Under the pieces are notes generated by a model. The model was not told where the DNA came from, did not search any database, and saw only the letters and a list, made by a program, of their open reading frames with translations. Positions 21,625-34,300 of a stretch of DNA of 64,000 nt are shown here, in pieces. The DNA is from [Phialemoniopsis] sp. UDSM-2020 (lineage: Eukaryota > Ascomycota > Sordariomycetes > Thyridiales > Thyridiaceae): the NCBI GenBank assembly GCA_018873225.1, contig JAEILZ010000004.1, positions 558,001 to 622,000 of the forward strand, written 5' to 3'. The position numbers and the translations under genes were made by a program. Position 1 is the stretch's first letter, and the number at the start of each line of letters is the position of its first letter.

Positions 21625-23759
21625 CTAGGCGCCGGTCGCCGCCTCGGCGTTCTGGGCATTCTCCGACCGCCGGCCGGCACCATGCTGAGCCTTCTCGACG
21701 TGGTCTTGGCTGTGCCTGAGTTTCTCCTCCGCTGCGATCGCCTCCGCAACCATTTCCTGCTCCGACACTAGGACGACCTTGTCGCCAAACGCCGCCGCGA
21801 TCTCCTCGAGCGTGCTCCTCCTGGTCTCACTGCGTGAATGTCAGCCAACCATGTCGAACATGAATAGGACTCAACAGGACTTACGGGAAGTAAAACCATG
21901 CAATGACGAGGAAGAAGGCCGTGCAGGCCACAAAGACGTAGTAGTAATTCTCCTTGATGTTGGCAAAGGCGCTGGGGCCGGCTTCCGTAACTACAAAATA
22001 CGCATGTCAGTACTGATCGACACGTTTAAATTACAACTTATTGGTTCACTCACTGCCGACGTTCACGATAAAGTGGGAAGCCGAAGCAATACCCATGACC
22101 TTGCTTCGTAGAGCGATCGGGAGAATTTCGGCACCGTACAGCCAGGTAGTGCTGTTCAACATGCCGTCTACACAGGAACATTAGCAAGGGAAAATAGAAG
22201 GCATAATTGACAATGAATACGTACAGTAGACGACGGCAAAAAGGTAGATGCCCAGGACCGTAAAGCCTTTGCCCACCGTGTTGTCGGTGTTTTGGAAATA
22301 TCGCTGCATCACAGCGGCATAGATCTCGACGAGGATGACTCCACCAAGGCCAGTCAACAACATCCTGCAGCACGATTAGTGACCTTATTCCTAATCTTCT
22401 CCTCTTGACATGCACTTACTTTCGGCGGCCCCACTGGTCGGTCAAGAATCTGGTGGTGATGGCGTTGGATGTGAAGCAGATGGTGCCGTAGACGCCAGCC
22501 AGGAGCAAGATGATCTTCGGACCGAGACCGAGACTCTTGTAGAGGATGGCTGATCTTCATGTTAGCTCCCGCCCATTGTCTGAATAACGGACTGCTGAGA
22601 CTTACTCTGGTAGTATTGGATCACATTTACGCCTGTCAGACTGGTCATTGTCTGCACAGCAATCGAGCTATCAAACTGTTAGTGCCATACTAAAGCATCA
22701 AACCAACACGAAGAACCGGATCGTGAACATACGCCAAGGCACGGTGGCGGAACAACTTGAAGATCTCGCGGTACGTCTTGATCTCGCGCTCCATCTCGTA
22801 CTCGATCTGCGCGTGCATGAGCGCGAACTCGGCCTGCGCCTCGTGCGAGCCCAGATCACGCCGGATCTTGACGAACTCGGCGCGCGCCTCCTCCACCTTG
22901 CCGTTCCTCAGCAGCTGGCGCGGAGAGTTGGGCATAAAAGTCGCCAGGCCGACGAACATGATGATGCCCCAGGGCACCTGGATGCCCAGGGGCAAACGCC
23001 ACTGCGTCGCGCCGTAGGGCGCGTACGAGCAGGCGAAGCCGACCCAGTTGGACATCATGGTGCCGAAGGAGATACCGCACCCGGAAATGCCGCCGATCAG
23101 GCCGCGCTGGTGCGGGGCCGAGATCTCGCTGAGGTAGATGGGGACGGTCGAGACCATGCCGCTATTGCCGTTTTGTCAGCTTTCATGCATCAAGTTGGTG
23201 GGTTGGCAACTCACCCAACGGCGATACCGGCGAGCACGCGACCGGCCAGGAACATGCCAATGTTGACCGACGCGGTCTGGATCACCGTGCCGATGGTGAC
23301 GATGATGCACATCAGCTGCATGAAGCGGATGCGACCGAGGTTGTCGGCGACGGCGGTCTGGAAGAGCGCCCCGACCGCCTCACCGGCGATGTACACGGCG
23401 ACGACCTGTGCCGCAACAATCATGTCAGCCACATAGTGTATCTCGACTCTTCCTAGGGATCCCGACTTACTGCTCCAGTGAGGCCATTGGAGGGGTGTCC
23501 CATGTAATCAATCCAGCTTTGATGCGCGATCGCTGTATGGGGGGTTACAATGTCAGTGGCATGGTCGAATTTCGTGGGCCAGAGTATTCACTAACTTGTC
23601 GTCACGATGCCGGTATCGAAACCCTGTTCGTAATCGGTCAGTTCGCTACATGGTTAAGGTCGCTCGTGGCAAAGAGCTGTGGGTATGACGTACAAAGAGG
23701 AACGTGCCGATAGCGGCGAACAGCGCGATGCCGAATGTGTAGGCGCTACCCTTCGCCAT
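21625..23759 (-). CDS. MFS sugar transporter, about ten exons
   Basis: The gene starts MAKGSAYTFGIALFAAIGTF at 23759. Early exons are 23759-23694, 23623-23596, 23532-23471, 23405-23215, 23161-22733 and 22668-22606; several more short exons run down to the stop at 21625-21627. Sugar-porter signatures are FLFGFDTGIV in helix 1, DNLGRIRFMQ between helices 2 and 3, VPIYLSEISAPHQRGLIGG, SPRQLLRNGKVEEARAEF in the central loop, QTMTSLTGVNVIQYY at helix 7, DQWGRRKMLLTGLGG, and ETRRSTLEEIAAAFGD at the C-terminus. Twelve membrane spans are expected in the plasma membrane. It is transcribed in the same direction as the GH94 gene downstream and the xylanase upstream, so cellobionate, cellodextrin or xylooligosaccharide uptake is a fair guess. 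The substrate is not proven by sequence. Confidence 0.8.
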
Positions 23760-24828
23760 GGTCGTCTGCGCCCGTCAAAGGATACGTTTTTGGGACGGTT
23801 TGGGTACAAACGGAACGTCAAAATAGACTCGAAACAGATTCACGAGACACGAGATGGTGTGCTGTGCTGCAAGGGGTCTTGGAATGCACAGGCGTTGAGG
23901 CGGCTCAGCTGCATGAGAGAATCAAGATTCCCGAGTCAAAGAAGGTGGGAGGGCGGGACAGGTTTGTTAAAAGAGATGTGACAGGTCTCTCGTCAGATCA
24001 GAACACCACCCCCGACCGAGATGCCGAGCTGATAGGCATGTCATTGCACCGAGATCAGACGTGAAGGTCGCCTGGTCTTGCCAGATCCGACCTGGCATGC
24101 TACTCTTCTCCATACTTACTGCCCCGCGGATTTGGCGTCACAAGAGTGTCGATCACCCTGGAGCTTGTGGGGTTAGTGGAATGTTTTCCGTGAGTAAACA
24201 GAGACCGAGGGCCCCGCAATGCATCCCCAGAAGCGAGCTCCCTCTCCTTGAACCTTCCGGTCATGGGGCCGGTAATCCAGTGTTTCCCCAGCTGCTAGAT
24301 CAAAGCAAACCAAAGGCCGACTTGGTCGGAGTTCGTGTTGCTCTCAAGCGGGGAGCGAAAGGCGCGTTTCAGGGAAGCGGTGAGCTAACGACATCGTCAG
24401 CGGCGCAGTGTATCGGCCTTCTCACCGTGCGCTTATTCCCGGTTAGGTATCCCGTTGCGATCATCGGCTTAGCCCAGACTAAGAGCGAAAGTTAAAATGA
24501 AGCTCGAAAGTCGGCAATTGATGACGGATCTGCCGATATGCTGGGGCCAGGGCCATACTTCATGATCTACGAAGGGTGTCTTGCGTGGGACTTGCGTACA
24601 GCACATGGCATCCCGCGCCGCTCCGATCGAATCATGCCGTTGATTCTGGGGTGAGTATTCCAGCTAGTTGCTTCCAGGATCAATAAGCTACAATTTAGTA
24701 CGGCCACGGCTTCACGGAGCACTGTAGATCCCGTGACGCATGTAATTGAACACAAAGTCCCGTCGTACAACTAAGCCCACGCGTCTGAACTCATGTTTCT
24801 CTATTCCACGATTTTGTCGACCAAACCA
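23760..24828. other. Intergenic region between transporter and xylanase genes
   Basis: About 1 kb of transporter promoter and xylanase terminator. A GGCTAA (minus strand) occurs at 24469-24474. No gene is recognised. Confidence 0.4.
24469..24474 (-). promoter_or_regulatory. Possible XlnR/XYR1-type GGCTAA site
   Basis: GGCTAA on the minus strand lies about 710 bp upstream of the sugar transporter start. Support is weak on its own. Confidence 0.2.
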
Positions 24829-26153
24829 CTACACAGCTGTAGGTGTCGCTTGCGTTCCACCTGTAGGAATCACTGGTGCCACCGTCCTGGTCGATGCAGC
24901 GCTTTGTAACATGCTGACAATGCTCGAATACGCCGGCTTCTTGTTGTAATTCCTGTCCAACAGACACGCCTCTCCTTCGCCGGGATATTGGCTCGGAATC
25001 CAGGAGTACTAACGGCAAAGGCAGTCAGCAAGTTTTCCCTCGGCACTTAAGGAGCACCCCCCAATCACAACACTGAACATACCTGATCCGTAAAGTCCCA
25101 GACGGTGATACCAACGCACTTAGGCGTCTCGAGGCACGCGCCCACTACCTCGAGGTAGTCAAGCGCCTGCTGCTCCACGTCGGCCGCCGTCGTCGGTAGC
25201 TTGGTGTGCCGGATGTCGACCTCGGTGAAAGCAATCTCGTCGACAAACTCGGCGAACCGCGCCATCGTCTCCTTCATCTCGCGCTTGCTCGGCGACTTGC
25301 CGACGCGCGAGTGGCCCTGCATGCCGACGCCGTGCACGGGCGAGCCCGCGGCCTTCAGGGAGCGCAGCATGTCGACGGTAGCGTTGATCTTGGCGTTGCA
25401 GCACCGCTCGATGTTGAAGTCGTTGTAGTACAGGCGCGCGGACGGGTCGGCCTTGGCGGCCTCGCGGAAGGCGTGCGCGATGTAGTCGGCGCCCATGGCG
25501 CGGTAGACTGGGTCCCTGGATGAGTATCTACTTCGGGGGCCATGTAGGATGGGATTCCTCACAAGGATTCTGGCGGTATTTGCCATCGTCTTCCAAGGCC
25601 TTGTCATACCATTAGAGTTGACAGCGTTGCATCATTGTTCGAGCACCCACCTCGTTGACAACATCCCAAGCAGCACAAATGCCCTTGTAATGAGTGACGA
25701 CATTTTGTACGTGGGAAGAGATGATGCGCTGCATCTGGTCCTTGCCGTAAGCGCTACTGACTTGAAGTCTGTCAGTCGATCTCAAGCGCTATCATGGCCT
25801 GTGGTTTCTAGGATCTTACCCCATCCCGGCAACTGGTTGTACCAGACCAAAGTGTGACACCGGAGCTTCTGTCCGCTTTGCTTGACGACATTAGCAACAG
25901 CATCGCCGCTCCCGTAATTGAAACCTCCTTGGCTAGGTTCTGTAAGACTCCATTTCTGCCCGTTGGCTGGCGTCAGGCGGCCGAACTCGTTCGGGTCTCG
26001 AGCGATCTTCATGTATGCCTGGTTACCCAGGGAAGGGTTGTCGACGGCGGTGCCAAAGTATTGGAGTCCTGCAGCTCTAGCCCATTTGTCTAGCTGTGCT
26101 AGAGACAAGAGGGGTGCTGTCAAGGACACCGCGAGCAGTGCTACTAGCTTCAT
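24829..26153 (-). CDS. GH10 endo-1,4-beta-xylanase, secreted
   Basis: The protein starts MKLVALLAVSLTAPLLSLAQ, a good signal peptide, and the ATG at 26153 was chosen for that reason. The GH10 barrel follows: YFGTAVDNPSLGNQAYMKIA, FGRLTPANGQKWSLTEPSQG, KLRCHTLVWYNQLPGW, an exon carrying AAWDVVNE (acid/base Glu), ALEDDGKYRQNPFYRAMG, FTEVDIRH (nucleophile Glu), and CVGITVWDFTDQYSWIP at the end. Introns include 25009-25082 (donor GTATGT) and small ones near 25504-25540 and 25590-25650. The final exon ends at 24829 after a Thr/Pro-rich tail. There is no carbohydrate-binding module. It cuts xylan backbones outside the cell. Its position beside a sugar transporter and GH94 enzyme supports a plant-cell-wall role. 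Confidence 0.85.
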
Positions 26154-27242
26154 CTTGGGAGACTCGGCTGTTGGTCCTCTGGGCGATTCAAGTATCGTTT
26201 GCACCGACAAGCAGCAGCAACAAAGAAAGAGCAAGACCTCGGTGAAGAACATGAAAATGATCTCTCTCCGTATGCTAATTGCATTGTCGTGTACGTGCCG
26301 GGTAAATCAATCGTGACTCTGGATGAATGGCTCGCCAAGAATGGGGTAACGGAACCTCCTACCCGGTCAGTGCTTTCTCATCAATACGCCTTTTGACACC
26401 TAGGTCAAGACGACTGCTCGAAGCATGGTACTGTAGGATACATACACATCACGTCACGGTAACTCGCAGGCTGTTCTTGCTTTCTGCAACTTCGATAGTG
26501 ACAGAAGTTTCGAAGTTTCAACTAGCCCAGGCTATCATCTCACTAGACATCTTAAGGTATGCATTGATATTTTATCGCCGGAAAGACAGAAGCTATGAGA
26601 ATGATTACAGGCAATCGTTTCTTTTTACCTTGTATCAAACATTTTAAGTCCAGTTTTCAAGTATGATCAGCATGTGAAAATGTCTTCGTCATAAGATAAG
26701 TCGTTGTCCTTGGACTACATTGTGTGTCAATGTGTCACCGGCCGGCTTGCAGTCTTGTCCAACGAATCATTTAATTATTATTCCGCGAGGATATTGACAT
26801 GAATGCGTCCAGCACACCGCTGTCGTAGACAAGAGTCTCATTTCCCTTTCCTTATCGGGGTGGCGATGTCGAATTAGCTCACCTGGTTGACAGGGTGTAT
26901 GATGACTGCAGTGATCTGCACTCTCCTTGCTTCTTTTCACTCGCTCTGCCCACGTCTCCGCCTGGGTATCTGCCTTTGTTCTGCACCGCCGCCCCTAGCC
27001 AGGGTGCGGCAGTAGCCGCATAAAATTCCCCGCACCAGGTTTCCGTGCATCGGGCGGACCACCCAAAACAGATTATCACACTTTGATATTTACTTCACGG
27101 TTGCATTTGGAGTATTCTTTGCATCACTGCATACCGGCATACTTCCACCTCACCATTTGCTTACTGCACTTGCATTGCTTTGACGTCAACGCGCAACCAT
27201 TTCCCGTGCCACAGCCACAAGCTTTGTCAAGCTCCTGCAAGC
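26154..27242. other. Divergent promoter region between xylanase and MFS transporter
   Basis: About 1.1 kb. A GGCTAG word on the minus strand (about 26522-26528) lies some 370 bp before the xylanase start. No coding frame is credible. Confidence 0.35.
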
Positions 27243-28866
27243 ATGGATTCCGAAAAGACGCCAGACAGTCCACTATCCGAACCGGTTTCCGAGCCGTACT
27301 CGGTCTTTACGAAGACCGAGAAGCGATGGATCACCACCATGGTGGCGTACGCCGCAGCCTTCTCGACCCTGAGCAGCTTTATTTACTTCCCCGCCATCAG
27401 CCAGATAGCCGACTCGCTCTCCGTTTCGGTCGACAAGGTCAACCTAACAATCACTTCGTATATGGCCGTCGCGACTGTCGCGCCGTCGCTGATGGGCGAC
27501 GCGGCAGACATTCTTGGCCGAAGACCGGCGTATCTAGTTGCCCTGACTTTGTACGTTGCAGTCAACATTGCGACGGCCCTGGCCCATTCCTATGTCGCTC
27601 TGGTTGTGCTCAGAGTGTTCCAGGCTTTGGCAATTTCAGGGGTTTTCTCAATCGCATATGGCGTGGTCACTGACATCGCGACTCCTGCTGAGAGGGGATC
27701 TTACGTAGCCGCTGTCTCTTTTGCGTACGTCATCTCTGTTCTTCTGGCTCTGAGATGTTAGCTGATGTGAAGTACTAGGTCTACCATCGCCCCGAGTCTA
27801 GGACCAATCCTAGGAGGGTCCTTGTCATATGCTGCCGGCTGGCCTTGGATTTTCTGGTTCTTGTCCATCGCGTCAGCTTTGTGTCTGGTCATCATGATGT
27901 TCTGCCTTCCAGAGACTTCCCGACATCTGGTTGGAAACGGATCGATAAAACCGTTGAAATACTTGCAGCTGCCAATACGAGGCTTTATGTGCCACTGGAA
28001 AGAGACTGACAACCCGCCGAAACCCCTGTTGCGATTTCCAAACCCCATTCGATCGTTGAAGATCCTGATCCGTCGGGATAACATCGTCATCACGCTTGCC
28101 TGCGGCATCATGTATTCGGTCTACACCTGTATTTGCGCGTCGCTCTCGGTCTTATTCATTGACATCTACAAGCTCAATCAGCTACAGACTGGGCTCATCT
28201 ACATCCCGTTCGGCTTTGGTGGTACAGTCTCGTCATTCTTCTGTGGGCCGTTGTTGAATAGAGCGTACCAGCACGTCAGAGTCAAGCAGGGGCTCTCAAT
28301 AGATCGATCTGTGGCAGACGATCTCGACCACTTCCCCGTTGAGAAGGCCCGCCTGGTGGTGATATGGATACCACTGGTTATGACCATCATGTGTCTTGTA
28401 GCTTTCGGCTGGACCCTTCATTTCCATCTGGTACGCACTCTGACACTCTCTCTTCTCTTGTCATGATCAAGCCCACTGACATTAATCAGCATATGGCCAT
28501 ACCTCTTTGTCTCCAATTTATCCTCGGCCTGTTCATGCAACTCGACTTTAGTGTAAGCTACGTCTACTCAACTTTAATTGGTAGGTATCTGGGTCTATCT
28601 AACCGAGTAAACACAATCTCTAGATCTACAATGCCCTTCTGGTGGACAAGAACCACCGGAATCCATCCGCGGCTCAGGCTTCGAGCAACATAGTACGCTG
28701 TGGGTTGGCAGCAATCGTGGTAGCGTTCTTGCAGAACCTGATTGATGCACTCAGTATTGGATGGACATATACGTTTATGGCTGGGCTCATGGTCATCGTG
28801 ACTGTTTTGTTCTTAGTAGACTACATGTACGGCACAGCATGGCGGCAGAAACATCTCGATGTCTAG
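27243..28866 (+). CDS. MFS drug:H+ antiporter (DHA1-type), four exons
   Basis: Exons are 27243-27724, 27779-28430, 28490-28552 and 28624-28866, all junctions in frame, giving 479 residues. The charged N-terminus is followed by twelve predicted membrane helices. Family signs are FIYFPAISQIADSL, the loop 2-3 motif GDAADILGRRPAYL, SFASTIAPSLGPILGGSL (motif C region, created by the first splice) and LVDKNHRNPSAAQASSNIV with the next helix, characteristic of DHA1 transporters such as the Qdr/Dtr group. The third exon is only 63 nt. Likely role: plasma-membrane export of organic compounds or drugs. It has no obvious partner; the promoter is shared with the divergent xylanase gene. Confidence 0.85.
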
Positions 28867-28909
28867 AAGAAGTCTGAGATCTAGAAGTATATATCCATCT
28901 ACATAATAT

Positions 28910-30239
28910 CTACTCTAGTTGGCGCACGATATGTGGAACATAGGCACCTGTCACATTGATATCTTGCTGTGGGTCATACCTGCCAAGCTCTGGGTCGGCT
29001 TCAAGCTCGGCCGAGCAATACTTCTCCATAAGGAACAGCATGTCATTGTAGGCACTTCAGATAGTTAGTTGACGCAATGTGGCCGCTGTGGTGACAGAGA
29101 ATGTACTCACACTTGTCTCGAAGTGCTTCCAGGGTGACCTGCTGAGTCGTTGATGTTGATGTGAAGCGCATAAATACGGTTCCGGTCGTCCCATTCCTCG
29201 GCTGGTTCCGAGGGTGGGATATGCATCTGATACAGCCTCTTGTACACCGGGTTATTAAAGTACGAGGCCCAGGATCCTCTCCACGTTCCGAACTCCATCT
29301 CGTTGTGGGCATAAGTGCAGCCCGGATCGAAGATGAGAGTCTCACCAGTCTCCATGTCGATGCCAACGTTCTGCTCCCAGATGTCGCCGTGGATCAGAAC
29401 AGGCTCGATGTTCCGTCCGTCGGACTGCAGAGCCCCGAGGACCCTTGGGATTACCTTCTCGATGGTGATCCTACAGGCGCGATCGTACTCTGGCCACGGC
29501 GCGTTGGCCTGGTTGTCGTACCGGATGACGTCCTCGAGCAGGTGAGTGAACGAGGCCGCCCAGGTGTCTTCCCACGGCACGGTGCGCTGCATCTGGCCGC
29601 AGACGGTAGCGCAGTGGAAACCGAACTTCCCGTTGGGTGACTTCCTGCTGCGGTGAAGCTCGGCGATCTTCTCGACGAACGAGGACGGCTCCGGGGCCGT
29701 GGCCATGTCCATGTCGTGGAAGTCGCCAAGGAAGAAGTAGTAGTGCGTGCCGCCAAAGTCGTATTCGCCCCAGGCGCGAGCCCGAGGACCGAAGCCGGGA
29801 CCTACGGCCTCCTCGATGACGAGCTGCGATTCATACTCGCCCTCGCATAGGGCTTTGGCGCTCCATCCGCATGCAACCTGGATCTCGATTAGCTGGTGCG
29901 TTGAGGCGAGTTACAGGGGACGATGACCTACCTTGAGGAAGTATCTCTTTGGGCTCCCGTCAGGTTGTTTGACGGTCACTTTGGCAGTCTTTGCCCAGGC
30001 AGACACGCCCGACGAGACAGCCGAGATGATCTTGGTACCAGGCGGCATGGCTGTAACGACGGTTCCCCCCGGATCAGCTGCCTACTTTCTACCCCACTAG
30101 GCGGAAGGACGTACGTACCTTTGAAGATGGTATGGTAAATCGGGAAGTTTCCTTCGATGCCAGACACCCACTCCTCAGTGGGCTCTTGCGCATCAGCGCT
30201 GCCCTCGCCAAGGTGTGTCGCAACTGCAACTGCTGCCAT
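28910..30239 (-). CDS. Fructosamine/ketosamine-3-kinase-like protein
   Basis: The gene has several exons. The start is at 30239 (MAAVAVATHLGEG) and the final exon ends KYCSAELEADPELG...VRQLE at 28910. The kinase-like core is the fructosamine-kinase type: an N-lobe segment ending RYFLK (ATP-binding Lys), GGTHYYFFLGDFHDMD, VLIHGDIWEQNVGID (catalytic loop HGDxWxxN), and LIFDPGCTYAHNEMEFGTWR (the metal-binding Asp of the DPG/DxG motif plus the family's acidic block). Fructosamine/ketosamine kinases phosphorylate protein-bound sugars so that the adduct falls apart. Many fungal relatives of this size exist with unproven substrates, and phosphorylation of a small metabolite is also possible. The stop lies only about 45 bp from the converging MFS gene. 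Confidence 0.75.
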
Positions 30240-31290
30240 TGTCTCTAAATCGAAACGGGATTAATGTCCTTTGCCTGTCTACAACTGTCGTTCGCAATTG
30301 ACTCGTGTTAGCTGCCTTCGCACTTATACATATCGTGCCTTTTTCGATGAGATGCGGGATCGGGCTTCAACAGAGGCCTCTCTGCGTTATTAACCGGGTA
30401 GCTGTTTCACCGTTCAGCCTTGTCCTCTGCCTGCGTGAAGAGTGTCCTCGCGGCATTGGCTCTTCGTCCCTCAGGACCTGCACCCCTCTGTGACGACGGT
30501 ACTAGACATGCACGTCTCGCCCGCCTGTGCATTATCGGTCTTTCCCATTCGCCCACAGCGGTAAGCAGCGTCGTCAAGAGCGGTAACGTGGTCCGAAGTG
30601 ATTAGTTCGGACCAACCAGTCTGTACCCACATCTGCAGAGCTTACCACACCTTCCAGCCCTGGTTCGACAAGGGTGCCGATCTTCAACCCCTCACTTCTG
30701 GTGCTTGCAGTGGGGGCCGGAAAACGTTCCTTTGTGATAACCGCCGAGACGGGAGTCCCTCCTGGTAAAAGTACTCAGCCCCCCAAAAGGCGTTTTTTTA
30801 TCTTCCCGCATGCGACGCTGTCCTCCCTGTCAGGGACCCGATGACGAGGAGGAGGAAGGACTTTGAGCCGCATGGCCACAGGCACTGCCCGCGCCCCCGG
30901 TGCACATGAGTTTCCAAGGAAGCAAGCGAACGCGTGCCGTGCTGCGGGGTCCTTGTGACTGGAAATTTCCGTAGTCACTTTTTTAGTGATTGTCGTGAAC
31001 TTGCTTCTCTGTTCTTATTGCGAAGCGTAAACCGGAGGGTCGGAAGAGATCCAACGTACCGCACATTTGGGACTCGGCTGCGTGTATTATTCTTTTTTGA
31101 CATGTCCAACCAGTGATCATCGTTGACAGCGCGTGTCGCTTTGTTTCGTGCTTTTTTGCTTGGGTTCGTCCGCCGTAAGGTGCGACAGCTCCTCCGGTTT
31201 TGACGATGGTACGGGCCGGACCGCTCTGTCTAAAGCCCCCTCTCATGCCTTGAATGCGCCGCTAACAATCTCCCCACCGCGATATAGTTC
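30240..31290. other. Promoter region before the NLR gene
   Basis: About 1.05 kb. It probably contains the divergent promoters of the ketosamine kinase and NLR genes and perhaps the NLR's first coding exon. No strong frame is recognised. Confidence 0.3.
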
Positions 31291-31386
31291 CGCAAGATTG
31301 CCAAGCTCGGAAGAAAAGGTAGCGATCAGCGACGTGAGTCACTACAACCGGGAAAGGAGGGCGACGATGACAGCGACGCGACCACC

Positions 31387-34300
31387 TTGGCCGAGACCGC
31401 GGCGACCGTCTCTCGAACGTCGACGCGCAGCGATAGTTTCCGACTCCCCTCGGACTCGCAGGACGTCACGCACTCGCGACGGCCCAGCGTCAACGATGTA
31501 GGCCAGCTTGGCCTGAATGTCGTTTACTGTCCCAACAATGGGCACAAGGCGAATATTGTGTTTGTCCATGGTCTCGGCGGCACGAGTCGGAAGACGTGGT
31601 CGAAGCACGCGAACCCAGAGCTGTTCTGGCCGCTCACCTTCCTACCTCTCGAGCCGGATTTATGCCTCGCGCGAATCCTGACCTTTGGTTACAATGCGGA
31701 CTTCCGAAAAGCGGGCAACCTCAACACTTCTGTGCTGGACTTTGCGAAGGACCTGTTGTTTGATTTGAAGTATGCTAGGGATGAACAGGGCGAGGAACTC
31801 GAAATGGAGAAAGTGTGTTGGCTGTCCCGTGCTTGGATTGCACACAAGCTGACCGAAACAGGTCCCCTTAATATTCGTTGTACATAGTATGGGTGGGCTC
31901 ATCACGAAGGAGGTACGAGATTTGGCTTGGCCTTTCGCGGGAGCGTAGCACCGGCATAGACACTGACAACGCACAGGCATACATCCAAGGACAAAACGAC
32001 CCGGAGTACAAAGCCATTGTCAAGGCGATCAGCGCGGTCATCTTTCTCGCCACACCGCATCGCGGCACGAACCTCGCGCAGACCCTGAACCGCATCTTGC
32101 AGTCAACCTTTACCACGAACCCCAAGCAGTACATCTCGGAGCTCGCCAAGAATTCGTTTGCCTTGCAAAAGCTGAACGAACAGTTTCGGCATATTGCACC
32201 TCGACTGGATATCGTTTCATTTTACGAGACTCAACCAACCCCGATAGGAATTAAAGCAAATCGTATTGTGAGTTGATCTGGGCAAGCTGCGGTTTCGTTG
32301 CCGAACTGATACCAAGAACAGATGGTTCTGGAAAAAGACTCGTCTGTTTTAGGATACCCCGGCGAGACTTCGAAGGCTCTGGTCGCCGATCACCACGGCA
32401 TCTGTAAATACGAAAGCCCGGTGGATCCCAACTACATTACAGTCCGGAATGTTCTGAGGTCACTTGTCAGCAAGATCATCGCCAATAGGTTCGGACGAGG
32501 GGAATCGCAAACCACATTTGCCGCGAGCAGCAGGAGGGCATCACTCGATCTGAGAACTCTTCTTGCCATAACAGACTTACCGAGTACCGATTACGCCTTC
32601 TTCCAGGACCAGTGGGTTGAGGGAACTGGCGACTGGATCACGCAACACGAGACATACCTCGAATGGCTCCAGAACCGAGATCCAGCTCCACATGTCCTTT
32701 GGCTCTACGGCGGTCCGGCATCAGGCAAGTCGGTGCTGTCGTCAGTCATCATCAACTCGCTCGTCGACGAGGAAGCCGAAGTACACTGCCAGTACTTCTA
32801 CATTCGCTTCGGTGACCGCAAAAAACGCACGCTTAGCTTACTCCTTCGTTCGCTGACATACCAAATGTCAGTTAATATTCCTGGGTTTCAGGAGAAGGTG
32901 ATTGAGTTTACCGATGAGGCCGTCAATTTCGAAAGTGCCGACTCGAGGATTGTCTGGGACTGCATCAAGTCCGTCCTGTCATGCATTGACTCCCCACAGC
33001 CGATTGTGTGGATCATCGACGGCCTTGACGAGGCTGAGAACCCCAAATCTTTCATGAAGTATCTGACTGACCTCTCTTCACTGCCCTTACCGGTTCGCAT
33101 CCTCCTTGTTAGCCGCAAGACTGAAGAGCTGGACACTGCCTACGAAAAAGTCAGCACTTCGCTACGCGCCACGTCTATTCACATTGAGGGCCATGTGGAA
33201 GACCTCCGGTCATACATGCTCCAGGAGCTTAACAAGATTGGAGATGAAATTTTCACAGAGCGTTTGATAGAGCGAGTGATCGAAGGAGCGCAGAACAATT
33301 TCCTGGTAAGCACTGGTTATCTCTGTCTTTGCATCGAACTATCACTAACAATCTGGTCAGTGGGTGCGCCTTGCTGTTGAGAAATTGAACAAGTGCCATA
33401 TCATTGCCGACGTCGAGCGTACTCTGAAAGAACTGCCCGTGGGCATGAAAGCGCTCTACGATCGCATGATCGCATCAATCATGGAGCAGACGCCAGCCGA
33501 CCGAGAGTTGACTAGCACGATTCTCAGATTTGTCACATGCGCAGTGCGCACCCTAAGCGTCGTCGAACTCTCGCAGGCATTGGATAAAGACGATGTGCTG
33601 GACATCCAACGGACCATCGTCGATTTGTGCGGCGGCTCTGTTGTAGTAGACAACAGTTGCAACGTATCCCTAGTCCACCACACGGCTCGAGAATACCTTC
33701 TAGATGACAGTGGTGAAAGACCGTTTTACGTCGACCGAGAGGTGGCGCATCAGCAGATATTCCTCAGCTGCATGCGCTCACTGATGGCGACGGGCTTGCG
33801 AGGGAAGATTGCCAGGGACAAGATTCCCGAGTTTCTGGATTACGCGACCATGTCATGGACGACGCATTTAATAGGTGCTCCAATAGATTGCAGAGAGACG
33901 GCGGAGACGCTCAGGAAGTTTCTCGCAGGCCCTTGGGTACTGACTTGGGTGTATCTCCTGGCGTCATCTCAACGATTGGATCTGCTCGTGCGTACCTCGA
34001 AACACCTCGCCATATACGCAGCCAATCGCCGATCGCACGACGAGACCGACCCAACAGCGACGCACCAGCACATCAAGGAGGTGGAACTGTTTGAATGCTG
34101 GTCGGTGGACTTTGTGCGGCTGGCAGGCAAGTTTGGCAGGAACTTGCGCCGACTGCCGATGTCCATCTACAAGGTCATTCCGCCGTTCTGTCCCCACAAC
34201 TCCGCCATTTATCAGCAATTTGGAAAAGCCGAGGCCAGGACTCTCAGCGTCTCTGGTCTCTCCTCGGACAACTGGGATGACTCGCTGGGCCGGTTGTCAT

